Shown: in pieces, positions 1 through 50,196 of the stretch | Position numbering within the stretch: position 1 is the first letter of the stretch | Layout: every line of letters starts with the position of its first letter | Assembly (NCBI GenBank): GCA_963662155.1 | Contig: OY759261.1 | Location: 45,323,556 to 45,387,555, forward strand | Length of the DNA: 64,000 nt | Reading direction: 5' to 3' | DNA from: Lamellibrachia columna | Taxonomy: Eukaryota > Annelida > Polychaeta > Sabellida > Siboglinidae | Notes under the pieces: model-generated | Told to the model about the DNA's origin: nothing | Databases searched by the model: none | Seen by the model: only the letters and a program-made list of their open reading frames with translations | Made by a program: the position numbers and the translations under genes

Positions 1-93
1 TCATTCTGATCTCAACTTTGACTTATGTAATCAAGGATAATATGAACCTAAATATGTTGAAGGAGCGAAAGATGTACACCAGAGAGGAATTAC

Positions 94-445
94 AATCATT
101 ACTGATACATAAGCACAGAAGAACCTCATGAAGTGGAATCCTGTGAATGATATAATTATTAGTGCATTATTCTATTCGAGATTTATAAAAACAACAGTGA
201 TACCAGTGTATAGCCCAACAAATGATGCTGATGATGAAGAAAAGGACATGTTCTATGAACATTTCAGAAGCAGATAGATGCAACAACATCGCATGACCTA
301 CTTATCATGATAGGAGATGCAAACGCAAAGGTTGGTTAATCAAATAATAGATGGGAAAGAGAAATGTGAGAACAAGGAGTAGGCAACATGAATGAGAATG
401 GTGAGCGGTATGCAGAATTCTGTGCACTGTACAACCTAGTCATCT
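94..445 (+). pseudogene. Decayed LINE endonuclease fragment (RTE-like)
   Basis: Reading across frameshifts and stops, the plus strand gives pieces typical of a LINE apurinic endonuclease: LMKWNPVND, KTTVIPVYSPTNDADDEEKD, LLIMIGDANAKVG and MNENGERYAEFC. The match ends about 10 bp from the stop codon of the giant gene, so this antisense fragment probably supplies its early 3' UTR. The 5' side may continue beyond the window. Confidence 0.75.
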
Positions 446-453
446 CGTCGGTC

Positions 454-36518
<36,065 letters not shown>

Positions 36519-38150
36519 CGCTGCAGGACGGGGCCAACTGCTCGTCTCCCGTCTCACCTGCGAAACCACCGGGAAATAAAGCACACGGTAAAGTCAGCTA
36601 ATAGGTTTCATTTGTGAAACATTTCAGAAAAAATATGTTCGATCACTTCAAAATGCGTTATTACCGGGATACAAGATCGTGGACGCATGATGAACAAATA
36701 TAACCATCTAGATAAAAGGTTGTGATATGGAAATAACGTCACTTTAGACATTCTAGACTGAAAATAATGTTTCTGAAATTGTTTGTGTCATTAGCTGGGC
36801 TATTTCTGCCAAAGCGCTTAAAGATTACTTGCAATATTATGATTACTCATCTTGTTCTAATTATAATCACTGATATTTTGTAAAGTAGTTTCTGGTTACG
36901 GCCACACATGCAGCGACAATTATCTTGTGTCACGGCCACTGTTGTTAGGAATGCCTGTCGATAACTGACGGCAGACAATTGTTTGCTACAATCGCTTCAA
37001 TCGAATAGCCACTTTATATCGCCACAGCTTCTTTTCATGTGTATTATCTTCTGCCAACGTCAACTCGTTGACAAAACAATGATACCCTTATATTATATCT
37101 ATGCAACCCGCATTTCGGTTTTTCACGCCGGTACCCGCAGTAGCTACGACTCTTGTTCTTATAATAGCACCGACAAACAGCATGTTCACGTGTCGAGACG
37201 CTTATCAATATGCCAATTACATGGCAGAACGGTCTACAAAGCAACTGCCTCCGAAGACATTGTACACTTGCCATCTGTTTTTTTTTTTGATGACGATCTT
37301 GTTAAATATTGTTATATCCCGTTAAATCATGTATCATCCCAGTAAAAACCGCGTTCTGAAACGTGTTTGGGGGCTTCTTGGTGAAGTTGTAAAAACATGC
37401 CAAAACCGTGAAAAAACTGTGCTCCGTTATGTTGAAATTCGACCATATATGTGTATACTCATACAAACACACAAACTGCGCCTTCAATTGTAAATTATCA
37501 ATATTGCGCATACCTAAGATGCAAAAAGCACTTCTAACTTGGACACCAGTAAAACTGTATTAAACGTAAAATATTGCTGTAATTTACATATTGTAATTCA
37601 TATTTGACAAGTACAAATAAAAGTTACTCATACTTCGTGTTTGACATGTTTTAGTAATGCGAGGAAGTTTGTTTCTCATTTGTCATTTGGGTGGGAAGTT
37701 TGTTTCTGAATTGCCATTTGGGTGGGGGCTTTTGTCCAGGGGGCCCTTACGTCAGAGGGAATTTTGTCCAGGATTTTGCACGGGAGCGATTTTGTCCGAC
37801 GATTGCTGGTTCCTCTATGTGGATCTTCTCAATTGTACTGTCTTCTTCATTACTGGGTCATGTACTGCATCATTATATAATACAACTGTACTCTTATTGG
37901 TGTTGGTTTGATTTATACTGTATTGTTATTACGTATTCTACTGTAAAATGGTACCGTTATTGGGTCTTTATTACTGTCCAATAATACCGTTACTAGGTCC
38001 TCTGTTGTACAATGATGCAGTCACTGCGTATTCATTTGTACAATGATACTGTTATTGGGTCATTTAGTGGGAACTGCAATTTCAGACGCACCTTGATCTT
38101 GCAATGTCACATCGTTACGTTGTCAATGGGTAAAAACAATGCCAGTTTTT
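36519..38150. other. Upstream of the giant gene, no gene recognised
   Basis: It should contain the 5' UTR and promoter of the minus-strand gene. I see no convincing TATA/initiator pair or CpG island and no supported ORF. Confidence 0.4.
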
Positions 38151-38171
38151 TATCTGAGTATTTCGGATATA

Positions 38172-38378
38172 AATCCTGATGTACACGAGTGTATAAATCC
38201 TGATGTACACGAGTGTATAACGCAAGTGATACACTCGTGCACATCGCAAGTGCACATACATAAGTGTTCCCATTCTGACGCCACCCTCGCCACCAGGGGC
38301 CTCTGACTACATCGGTACTCCTGGCAGATCTACCCTCGCCACCAGGGGTCTCTGACTACATCGGTACCCCTGGCAGAT
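38172..38378. repeat. Two small tandem duplications (23 bp and about 49 bp)
   Basis: AATCCTGATGTACACGAGTGTAT occurs twice at 38172-38219; a unit with CCACCCTCGCCACCAGGGG and CTCTGACTACATCGGTAC occurs twice at 38280-38378. Confidence 0.8.
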
Positions 38379-39013
38379 TTCGTGGGAACGCTCTTTGATG
38401 TTTGGGCGCGCGCGCGCGTCTAGTTCCCAGAAACAAGTCGACCAAGACAGCAAGTGGGACGAAATACAAAATTGTTCTCAGATTGTTTTAGAGATTAACA
38501 CAAAACACAGCTAAACCTTTATCCCCTCAAGCTGAATGACGACAGGTTGCATCCACCTATTCGCATAAGTAGACCCACATTTCTCAACTGCCTGTCTTAT
38601 CTTTACATCCAGTTACAACAGACGGTGCAATGCTACGATTGAGTAATCGCTCACACTGGCCCTTTGTAAGCTCGGCGCCAGCATGACGGACACTTTCACC
38701 TGACAAGCAGATCAAGTTATCTTCCCACGCACCGAGGATGGGCTATTTTAAAATATTTGTAAGGTGCTCCACCATAAAGACACATCCGAAAAAGGCACGA
38801 CCCAAAATGGCGCTGTCGAAAAAGGCAATTACTGAAATAGCACTTTACTATAATGACACAACCGAAGTAAGGACGGAAATGGCTCATTCGAATATAAAAA
38901 ATTCACTTGCAAAGAAATAAATCTTGACGAAAGTGACACATTTGTGTATCATAGTAATAATTATAATCACATCAAACATATCTGGTTACACAAACGTTGT
39001 GTCCACATTTTTG

Positions 39014-39136
39014 TATCCAGTTGAGTATGCCATCCCAGAAAAAAAAATTATTTCCAGTTTGAAATCTCCCCATCAACAGCAACACGCTGTCTTCGGTCAG
39101 TCAGCGATTGTTCTATCCAGTTGAGTATGCCATCCC
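39014..39136. repeat. 23-bp perfect direct repeats flanking 77 bp
   Basis: TATCCAGTTGAGTATGCCAT plus CCC at 39014-39036 and again at 39114-39136; could be a target duplication of a small insertion or a slipped duplication. Confidence 0.6.
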
Positions 39137-39539
39137 CGATACCATGTGCTTTTCATTTACGTAGTCTGACACAACAAGTCAGCAGAAGAGGGGGCGGGGC
39201 AAAATGAAGATGGGGGACCATACAAAAACAAATGTAGTAGCAGAAAGAGTGAGACAATGCCAGAAGATCGAGTAAATGGTGGCGAGAAGAAATCAGACGA
39301 CAACGAAGATATGTAAATACATAAGTGGTGCGTCCCATACATTGCAAAGGGACGTGCTGCAATTGGTTGTCAAGACCTCGTTGATCGCATCTTATTACTT
39401 TGAATTATCTGCAACATGACTGATGTCACTGTTTCTCGTTAGACCGATGTCGATGATTATATCGAGATCGGTTAATCATTACACGCTGTCTAGTATGATG
39501 CCAGCGGTAATGGGTTTTCATCATGTGTAAATCATAATC

Positions 39540-39721
39540 ATTTATTTATTTATTTAATTCATTTATTTAACTTTTTAATTAACTTATGTTTACCTGTCTC
39601 GTAACCACATTTTATTTTAGCTTTTAAATGTTTAACAAATTATTTAGCATTATCTTGTTAGCACCTTTGAGCAGGTTTTATCCCGGATACACGGCGCATT
39701 ATAACTGTATAATAATAATAA
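39540..39721 (+). mobile_element. L2/CR1-like LINE or SINE 3' tail
   Basis: TTAGCACCTTTGAGCAGG, CGGCGCATTATAACTGT and (ATA)n correspond to the conserved GCGCTTTGAGC...GGCGCTATATAA-(ATT)n end, here on the plus strand. Confidence 0.6.
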
Positions 39722-41093
39722 CAGCACTTTACCGATACAACCATTCATGTCTCATTTTATAAACCACGTACACAAGAAATTGTCCGCAGTTATTCAAACC
39801 TGCCATTTTTCTTAACACTTATCATCGTGTGGAAATAGCGCTACTCTGTAATAAGATAACTCTGTTTACATATAATTAATATACAAATGGTAGTAGTGAT
39901 AGTTTTGTAGCCTTGTAACATTGTAATATTGTAACGCTTTCATAGAGAAACCAATTCTTGGACGTTTGCATAAAAATCGTGTGATTGTTTGTTTCTGGAT
40001 GTTTCAGAGACATCTAATAACATCATACCGGTTTTACCACCCTTTAAAGCACTGATTTGTCTTCATTACTAACCTTTAATGGTGCTTCCACTTAACTGAT
40101 TAGTTGTAGTGTCTTGACACTTCGAACGTTCACGAAACTAAAGTAAAAGCAAGAAAATAGATATAGGGTTGAAGCGTTGTAAACCACAAGACCAGAACAG
40201 GATATGTGAGGTGAAGCAAAATAAATGAATAAATACCACTGCTGCATTGTATGCTGCCTACACGGAGCGTATATTTTCGTCCCTTTAACAACTGACGCTA
40301 GAGTTTGTCAATGACTTTGACCCAGGTGCTCCTGTGCAGCGGCGCGTGTCGAGCGGCAAAGTCGGCGCCAAGGCAGTTGTATCAGGTTTCTGCTATGCGG
40401 TTTCTGAATTTCCGTGTTGAAAGTAAATTGCTTTCAAACGTAAAGCGAGCTGTTTTTCAGACTGCAACAGTACATCGTATGTTGCAGTTAAAACCCGTTC
40501 CAAATAAAGAAGGCACATGTTTCGGACTATTGGTCAATGCAACAAAGGATATCTCTATTGCACGATGTTGTTGTGTTCGACATGTATGACTACGTGAGAG
40601 TAACTTGGCAAATATGAAAAACAAATACTGCACAGCAAGGCGCTACATTTGTTATGCTGAAACAGCTCGCTAGATTCTGATTTGTACACACCATAATAAA
40701 CACAGCCGCCTGGATGAAAGAAATTTGCGTGTGTGGTTCCAGGAAGAATCTGTATTGTCATCCGATGTTATGCACTATATTTAGCAGTGAAATAATTATT
40801 TGACTAGACTCAAATCTGACGCAAGTTCCTATTTCATTGTCCTTTCATGCCTTTAGAGTCGAATACAGTCCGTTGCCCTCCAAAACGCAACTGAACTACA
40901 AATAAATTACTCGTCTCTGGTCGCCATCCTCCTCAAACGTCCAAAAAATCGGTAAAATCTATCGTTTCCACAAATCAGGAGTCAAGTCTTCTGACGCACG
41001 ATTCCAATCGAGTTTAAAACATATCTATCGATATTGAACAAGTGTTACTTTAAATATTGATAATGTTCAGACGGCGACCATACTAAGTCAATT

Positions 41094-41095
<2 letters not shown>

Positions 41096-41166
<71 letters not shown>
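41096..41166. repeat. TA repeat
   Basis: (TA)n about 70 bp. Confidence 0.95.
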
Positions 41167-41168
<2 letters not shown>

Positions 41169-41892
41169 TCGTGAGTTCGACTGCAGTTTCAAACTTCCAG
41201 GAATGCACCAATTATACGCTTCATCAGCCTTGCCATTATTTTCTATTTTCTATTTTCTAATATTTTTTATGCTGTTCATTTTCTAGGGAACATAAGCAGC
41301 AGTCGTACTACTATGGCATAGTGTGAGTGATAACGTACGAAATACGTGAGACACATCTTAATGATATGATATGGAAATTGGCGTCTGTGGTTCGAAAAAC
41401 ATGTTATAAAAAACGCTTCGTTAAGTCGATATATCTCTAATAATAACAGCAGTGGAGTGTTTGTGAGGGTATTGGGCCATGGCACTTTCGGCTTTGGGGA
41501 AGTTTTCTTCTTTGTGAAAAATATGTTGCGCCAGAACATGGTAGCATGGAAACTAATGGACGACTAATATTGATGCCTTTTTGGTATTCCTACGAGATCT
41601 TAACACATTAATACCTAGGTACAGAACAACAACGGAAACAAAGTGCATCATCGCATTGTTTTCATCAAATACATCACTTGAACACATATACTGAGTATGA
41701 AAAAAATTGTCCTATTTATTCGTGGGATATTATGGTGTCCTATTTATAGGACGTTGGGCACTGCAGGCCACATGAACAAATGTATGGTTATACCATATGT
41801 ATGAAACTGAACACACATATATCACCATCGTTTCTCCCATAATCAGCCTAATACTGGTGAAATGGGATGAGACAAGCTGGATGCCGACGATC

Positions 41893-43545
41893 GTTACACT
41901 TGTTACACCTGTAGCTGGCCTCTCACCACATCCTGGGTCCATACATCGTTACACTTGTTACACCTGTAGTTGGCCTTCCATCACATCCTGGGCCCACATA
42001 TCGTTACACTTGTTACACATGTAGTTGGCCTTCCATCACATCCTGGGTCCACACATCGTTACACTTGTTACACCTGTAGTTGGCCTTCCCACCACATCCT
42101 GGGTCCATACATCGTTACACTTGTTACACCTGTAGTTGGCCTTCCATTACATCCTGGGTCCACACATCGTTACACTTGTTACACCTGTAGTTGGCCTTCC
42201 CACCACATCCTGGGTCCATACATCGTTACACTTGTTACACCTGTAGTTGGCCTTCCATCACATCCTGGGTCCACACATCGTTACACTTGTTACACTTGTA
42301 GTTGGCCTTCCATCACATCCTGGTTCCACATATCGTTACACTTGTTACACCTGTAGTTGGCCTTCCATCACATCCTGGGCCCACATATCGTTACACTTGT
42401 TACACATGTAGTTGGCCTTCCATCACATCCTGGGTCCACACATCGTTACACTTGTTACACCTGTAGTTGGCCTTCCCACCACATCCTGGGTCCATACATC
42501 GTTACACTTGTTACACCTGTAGTTGGCCTTCCATCACATCCTGGGTCCACACATCGTTACACTTGTTACACCTGTAGTTGGCCTTCCCACCAACATCCTG
42601 GGTCCATACATCGTTACACTTGTTACACCTGTAGTTGGCCTTCCATCACATCCTGGGTCCATACATCGTTACACTTGTTACACCTGTAGTTGGCCTTCCA
42701 TCACATCCTGGGTCCACACATCGTTACACTTGTTACACCTGTAGTTGGCCTTACCATCACATCCTGGGTCCACATATCGTTACACTTGTTACAACTGTAG
42801 TTGGCCTTCATATCCTGGGTCCTACACCGTTACACTTGTTACACATGTAGTTGGCCATCCCATCATATCCTGGGTCCACACATCGTTTCACTTGTTACAC
42901 ATATAGTTGGCCTTCATATCCTGGGTCCTACACAGTTACAATTGTTACACATGTAGTTGGCCTTCCAACTACATCCTGGTTCCACATATCGTTACACTTG
43001 TTACACATGTAGTTGGCCTTCCCATCACATCCTGGGTCCACACATCGTTACATTTGTTACACCTGTAGTTGGCCTTCCACTACATCCTTGGTCCACACAT
43101 CGTTACACTTGTTACACCTGTAGTTGGCCTTCCCACCACATCCTGGGTCCACACATCGTTACACTTGTTACACCTGTAGCTGGCCTTCCATCACATCCTG
43201 GGTCCACACATCGTTACACTTGTTACACCTGTAGTTGGCCTTCCCACCACATCCTTGGTCAACACATCGTTACATTTGTTACACCTGTAGTTGGCCTTCC
43301 ATCACATCCTGGGTCCACACATCGTTACACTTGTTACACCTGTAGTTTGCCTTCCCACCATATCCTGGGTACACACATCGTTACACTTGTTACAACTGTA
43401 GTTGGCCTTCCTACCTCCTGGGTCCACACATCGTTACACTTGTTACACCTGTAGTTTGCCTTCCACCACATCCTGGGTCCACACATCGTTACACTTGTTA
43501 CACCCGTAGTTGACCTTCCCACCACATCCTGGGTCCACACAACGT
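41893..43545. repeat. 55-bp minisatellite, about 30 copies
   Basis: Unit TCGTTACACTTGTTACACCT, GTAGTTGGCCTTCCATCACA, TCCTGGGTCCACACA. Variants alternate (CCATCACA versus CCCACCACA), suggesting a two-unit higher-order period in places. Since 55 is not a multiple of 3, three units are needed to return to frame, and the ORFs here are artefacts. Confidence 0.95.
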
Positions 43546-45480
43546 TACAATGGTAATGTTGTACTCTTTGATTGTGTTTGGCTGCTGAATCTGGATACGT
43601 CTTCTCTGTGCTCTGGACCACCTCATTGCCTGACTCACGGGGTGGACTCCACGACAGTTGGACATGACCATGACCACGATGCTGCCATGCCGGCGATTGG
43701 CAATAGCCCCGCTGTGTATGTCATGTTGGTAAGCCATGGCCCCTCTTTCCTTCTTTTTGAGCTGATCAGCTGGTTGGACTGGACAGTTACCGATACAGCT
43801 GACCCTTACATGACCATCTTGTTCGCCTCTGGTATCGATTGTATGGGTAGAACTTTCACTAGCTGCCACTGCTATGACCTCATTGATTGCATTACAGTGG
43901 CCTCAGCAAGAGCCGCCAGAAGTTGTCCACCAGACATGTTGTTTACAGAGCAGCCAAAGCCGCCACCTCCGCCGTCCTTCTCTGTCCATGTACTAGTGGA
44001 TGTGAATGTGAATATCCGCTGACTAGAAATGTCACTCCTCTTACAACATTGCCAGCACATCACTGGCATTATAACTCCTAAAATAGAACAAAGTCAGGGC
44101 CGTGTAACTCCCTGTAAGTATACTTTGACTTCGTCCAAACCAAACATTTATATGAACCAGCCAACTCAACGTATTTTCAGACTTGCTACATAATACGGAT
44201 TTTGGGGATTTGTGAAGGTATACGGCCATTTCCCATTTGTAAACGGATTTGTTTCAAATAGAAAAATTGTGTTAAAATACACAATTTCTTGTGTTTATCA
44301 AACACGTATAACATGGAATGACACAGTTATAGCGGTCGAAGCACAAGTATTTTATTGATAGGCAGATTTATGGCGAAACCTAGCAGATTTCATTTGATGT
44401 AGGTATATTCCGTAGCTTGATAGATAACGACACTCAATCGGAATATGAATGCCACAGACCGATTATCAAAAGAAAGATGTTTTACGGATTTACACAGAAT
44501 TTCAAGTAAAAATAAACGGATTTCAACCAAAAATGTCTGCGTTTCATGCTACGTATTACCTATAGAAAGCAAGATGTCGGTGATAGCTTGGATGATTGCT
44601 AGGTGTATTCGGACAAGAAGCAGCGACAAAAGCACAATTTTGTCACCATGTGTGGATAAACTACACCAGGCCTTTCGTGTCTAGCATTCTATACTTAGGA
44701 CGGCATGACGCCAGGTAAAGTTTCCGTACTCATATATTATACTTATCTTTTCATAATCTACACATGAATTCAAGGATACTTGGCGTGTTTTACCGATAAA
44801 CATAAAATGTCGAGGTTTATTTTATGTGAGAGCCGGGACTCACTTTTTGCGAGACAAAACCCGTATTTTGAACTTGGCTTTCCTCACGTCCATATAATAT
44901 AAAATCCATATACTTGTGAAATGTGGTCTGGAAGCTTCATTTAGTTATAAAAACAGCCATAACACTTTCACAATTACTGCTATTATCTCGCGAGTCAAAG
45001 TACACTGGATGTCCTGTATATAGGACGCCGGGATTAAAACTTCTTCCTCAACCGATTTAGCCTAGCGCAAATCTAGCTCAATGATGTCCAAATGTGTAGT
45101 GTGGAATACTTTAAGTAACATCCGCAGTCGATTTTATAATAAAATGCCTATTTTTGTTCAAAACATCGAAAGAATTGACTTTAGTCGTTAGATCTGGTAA
45201 GGATCAAAATAGTGGATATCCAAAATGGTAAGCACTGTGTGGGTCAATGCTGATCGTGGGCGTGACATCCTCTCGCCGATCACACGACACAGTTACACAA
45301 TTTCACCAAGGAAGAAATTCGTGATTTTTCAGCAACTCTATTTTCACTTCAGTTAATGCTTGAACAAAAAAATACAAACAAAAGTTAAATGGGTTAAAAA
45401 AGCCACTGAATAACATTCGTGTGAGTCTACCGTAGGTCTACGACAAAATAATTTATAATGATTAAGCTCCATACATAACA
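43546..45480. other. Intergenic, no gene supported
   Basis: The plus-strand frame 43510-44022 (170 codons) starts inside the minisatellite and has no recognisable domain; the minus strand is broken. Possibly a decayed element, but I cannot name it. Confidence 0.4.
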
Positions 45481-45487
45481 ACGGACA

Positions 45488-45552
45488 CAAATAGGGCGTT
45501 ATTTTCGCATTATCTTTCACAAATAGGGCGTTATTTTCGTATTGCCTTTCAC
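45488..45552. repeat. 33-bp tandem duplication
   Basis: AAATAGGGCGTTATTTTCG twice, followed by a (ACGC)n run at about 45590-45640. Confidence 0.8.
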
Positions 45553-45599
45553 ATGTTAACCATTGCTACATTGCAATGCCCTCCGCACACACACACGTA

Positions 45600-45635
<36 letters not shown>

Positions 45636-45897
45636 CACACGTCTTCCAAATACAGCCGCTGCATCATCGTGCGTGTTGGGTAAAATGTGTTCAGCTGGCT
45701 GGTGACTAATACGGGCCCTTGAATGTGCGCAGTCATGCATGTGAGCGAGACAGATATACCCGCAGGCACCTAGTTACTATCACTACATTATATGAACTTA
45801 TGCTGTATGAATATTAGTATCAACATTTCGTCTGTCTGGCTTAAACACAGTGACTTGTAATTTCAATCATTTTGTTACAGCTTCATACATTTTGCAG

Positions 45898-45898
<1 letters not shown>

Positions 45899-45977
<79 letters not shown>
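45899..45977. repeat. TA repeat
   Basis: (TA)n about 78 bp. Confidence 0.95.
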
Positions 45978-45979
<2 letters not shown>

Positions 45980-46082
45980 CCTAATGGCATAGATTAAGGA
46001 AATGTACCTGAAATAGGAGGATGTGTGCATGACTGTATAATAGTTTTAAGGAATTCAATTATTTTAACAAAAATACCTAACA

Positions 46083-46245
<163 letters not shown>

Positions 46246-47429
46246 CATGCACGTTTCAACAGGTCAATCTGACCGTGGCTAGCGAGGATGACTTATATAC
46301 ACGTTGAGCAATGCTATTGTTGAACAACTGTCCGGTGAGCAACTGTACTTGCCCCGTAGTATTGCAACCGGTGACGCTCCTGATCTATATCAAGATAGAT
46401 GATTTTTTTATACTAAAAGGTGCACATAGCCAGTGACAGTGTACAGTATTTCAAACATATTTTCTTGGCCACACAAAAAACTGAGGATCAGAAATTATTG
46501 AAATTGTCAACACATGTACTTTCTGCGTAATAGATGTGGAATATACGTTACAAAATATGTGTTACGTGATTAATCAGTTGCTAATTAATTAAAATCATCC
46601 CAACGTCCGAACCCCTTTTCAAAACCCAGATGACTGGCCTTACCTTTTTTCTTGTGGAAAATCCTTCCATCTTGCTGCGGTAATTCATATCTTTAAATCT
46701 TATTGTCGTATAAATGATACAAAGAAAAGTTACGTTGACGACACTGTTTATAATTATGTCGTATATTTTAAGTACTGGAACATCGATTGTTGTGTGGATC
46801 ATTTTTAACATTATTTATTTTGATTTATTTACATGTTTGTGTTTATTTTTAACTATTGATTTATTTTGGCTAATTTATTATGTGTTAATGTATCTTCTGT
46901 CACGTTCTTTGTGGAAGTCTGGGATGGCTGAATATTACTAAAGAGTGTGGTAACGTCTGCATACATATTAACACTAAATCATTTAGTTGCTTTGTGGTTG
47001 CTTCTGCTTGTTTGTGTAAATTATAAAGAGAAGAAAACCACACATTGAACCCTGAGGTACAACAGTGGAGATGTTTAATGCATTTGATAAGGCTCCACAG
47101 TTTTTATTTTCTTGTTCTCAGCTCCATTTCACAACTCTTTGTCAAATTAATTCCCGCTGCATAACTGCACAAAATATGTCAGTCTGGGAAAAATTTCAAC
47201 AATCGCTGTAGACTACGAAAATTAACAAGGCACTGAAGAAGTACCAAGCTGACGCGCATGAAACATTTTATGCTTTAATTTGATAGTATACTTGTATTAG
47301 TAATACATTTCTTATATAATTTCTAATTTCTACCAATAATCTTTACTGGCAGTATCAAGGTACCTGTATTAGTACTGTTGTATTTAGCATATATATGGTG
47401 TGGGGGGGGGTGATTTTGATAGTAATTTG
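46246..47429. other. Intergenic, nothing recognised
   Basis: AT-rich, no supported ORF; a poly-G run of 10 lies at 47402. Confidence 0.5.
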
Positions 47430-47439
47430 CATAGAATGA

Positions 47440-50118
47440 CATATGCAGTCACCTTAAGTATTGAAAACCAGCAAAAGCAATAACACCCACCTTTAGACTA
47501 GTTGTTGTTCAGCAGAACGACCCTGGCAGAAGGTAAGCGTTGAACCTCGTATCACGTAAGAGCTATGCCGGCTAACGATGTGTAGAACTCAATGGACTGC
47601 ACACGTCTGCACCCGTTTGTTCGGCCCGGATATAGTTATATACGTATCTCGCCTTACAATACGCTCACGTGATATTATAAGATAAGAAAGCGATAAGACG
47701 AATGCGGTCCGGTACACAATGGTGAAACTCAGAAAAGTGTATGGCAACTTTAATGGACTATCTAACACATGTACGTTAAGGACGTCGTCATCGTCATTTG
47801 TATGCAATTTCTTTATAGTTACCAACATTGATCAACATATTAATAAGTCAGTGACACGACACCTAGCGACTCCAATTCTAACTATGATGTTCTAAATACA
47901 GGAAGAATACGTCATGTTCATCTGCTATTGGTCGAAGCAACCAGGAAGTTTCTTAGGTTCTTTCGTTTTGTTTCATATGCCACTTAGCTATGACTTAGAG
48001 GTGAATAAATTGCGCCCCTCGATAACTTCACGTGGCGGTGTTATCGGCGTAAATTGGGGAAAGGTTTTCACTGTGCTGAAATTAACCAATTGTGTGATCT
48101 CATTCACCTGTTTTCATTTCAGTGACCCGTATTCAGCTTCTGTGTATTCTGTGCCAACAGTGTTTAGTTGAGATTCCTTTTGCGAAATTAGTCTTACTGG
48201 TGTCCAAATATGTGTTCATATGTGTCCAGGTGTGAACGAAAAAGTTGTGCACATCGGTAACGCAGTGTGTTATCATCAGCAATGTATATATGATTCCTAG
48301 ACGTTATTCATAACATGATGTAGTCATTTTAAATAATGTAAATCTGCAAAATATGATGACATTCACTCACTCACTCACTCACTCACTCACTCACTCACTC
48401 ACTCACTCACTCACTCACTCACTCACTCACTCACTCACCCACCCACCCACCCACCCACCCACCCACCCACTCACACACTCACTCACTCACTCACTCAGTC
48501 CTCTTCGCTCCAGATGAAACGTAAGGCGCCAACAATTCTCCTCCAGCCTGCAAGGTTTTGGACGAGCCTGCCAAGTTCCGTTCGTTTTTTTAAACATCTT
48601 CATCTCTTCTTCAACAGTCCTTCTTCAGGTGCCCATTGTCTGCCTCTTTTTACTTTTCCAGGTGGTGTCCATTTGCGAGTGGCGTGAGGAAGCCTATTCC
48701 TGTCCATTCGGAGAACATGGCCAAGCCATCACCATCTTCTCTGCTTTATCTCATCTACGACGATGACACTAATCGTCTTTAAATTGGTGGTAATAAATGG
48801 TGGTAATAAATGGCAGATTGGCTGCAATAAAACTTCCCACTGTGTAAAACATACAAATGATCGCACTAGCAAGCTGTGCACCTATTCAGTCTTCGTATGT
48901 CAGATGTAATCGTGCGATCACGGTGCTGGCTCCCCGACGTGAGATAACAAAATGTCTGGAGGTAAAAATATATCTTACTTGTTCTTCGTCCAGCAAATTG
49001 TTGTGCAATTGATGTGGTGATTGGCGTCAATCAGTTTTCCACACTGGTAGTGTTTAGACATACTGAACGTGTGAACGCGCACTTAATTTAGCTGCGCTTT
49101 GTCATGCGACAAAGTGACGCCCGACCAATTGGACAATTAATCGCTCGTGTGACCGTGAAAACGGCGCTATGGTTCAGCGAGTCTCGTGATTTCATACTCT
49201 ATTCTAGCCGTCGATCCATCCAGTCGTTTCACACAGCACTTTCCTCCTACTTGCTGATTCAGTCAGCACCTGGCTACCTGGTAGGACGTTATACATACAC
49301 TCTAAGACATTATCTAGCAGTCTATGCTAAGTCAAACACCACAAATAAATGGATAATTTGCAATTTGTCGTAGGTACATACAGATGCATCAGCTACAAGT
49401 TTCACATTGTGTGTGGTGCATCTACTCTGGTAATTCATATACTCAACATAAAAACTGTGCACTATGAATAAATATAAAGACGCTTTGTCCCACCATACGT
49501 CACTAATACAGCTACTCCCACTACAACACTTCCTCGGTGTGGGTTAGGTTTGTTCACTTGGCTTCGAAGTATGATGAAATACGGAGGTCACGCTATTATA
49601 TTCGATCGCCATTGACAACAAGGGGCTCATTTCGTAGCAGATATCACCAACAGAGGGTGCATACATATGTGTGTGGCACATATTAATGGCTCTGCAGCAA
49701 CGGCGAAAACACTAACAACATATTCAATGGCATCGGTGGACAGTAACATAGCTGGACAATGATTTCACTATGCAGTGACTCAAATAGGTCAGACGTGCTA
49801 TTTAAATCACATTTCGACGGCACACAGTTGACTAATAGCGTCGCATTTTAATCTTAGATACAGTTGATAACGCACGTAAAGCGGCTTAGATAACATTGAA
49901 CAAGACGCTCAGCTGCGGTAGTACTAAAAGACACGCAGTGTGTTCATCACGTCGGGCGTGCTTTATAATTTGCTGTACAACGCTTGCATGTACTCTATGA
50001 AGTGCCAGATAATTGACAAGTCACGTGCATTTAATAGCCCTGAAGTAGAAACAACAACAACAACTTTGCTTTGATGTTATATCTCTTACATACATGATAG
50101 AATGTTCACAGACCGCCA
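47440..50118 (+). repeat. Long dispersed repeat, copy 1 (2.7 kb)
   Basis: From GCAGTCACCTTAAGTA to near GAATGTTCACAGACC it aligns in order with 59640-62455. Shared landmarks are ACCCTGGCAGAAGGTAAGCG, CGTATCACGTAAGAG, GGAAGTTTCTTAGGTTCTTT, the LINE tail, GTTCTTCGTCCAGCAAATTG and GTGCCAGATAATTGACAAGT. No intact ORF is present; a non-autonomous element or segmental duplication. Confidence 0.85.
48362..48800 (-). mobile_element. LINE 3' fragment with TGAG tail, inside repeat copy 1
   Basis: The (ACTC)n/(ACCC)n block is, on the minus strand, a TGAG-type tail; upstream is decayed ORF2 C-terminal sequence homologous to that in copy 2. The same insertion site in both copies shows the LINE entered before the duplication. 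Confidence 0.75.
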
Positions 50119-50196
50119 TGACATGGCATGTCAATCAATACATTTAAATGTCTTATGTATCAGTGTACACTGTATTTTGATAAACACTTCTTGTGT

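Noticed and set aside
40305..40589. 94-codon plus-strand ORF
   Set aside because: No family resemblance, no splice partners and a length expected by chance.
41970..43454. Repeat-type ORFs with HHILGP and GSTHRYTCYT motifs
   Set aside because: They are frame shadows of the 55-bp minisatellite.
43510..44022. 170-codon plus-strand ORF with HDHDHD and a Pro run
   Set aside because: It starts in the minisatellite, has no recognised domain or splice context, and the opposite strand is equally open.
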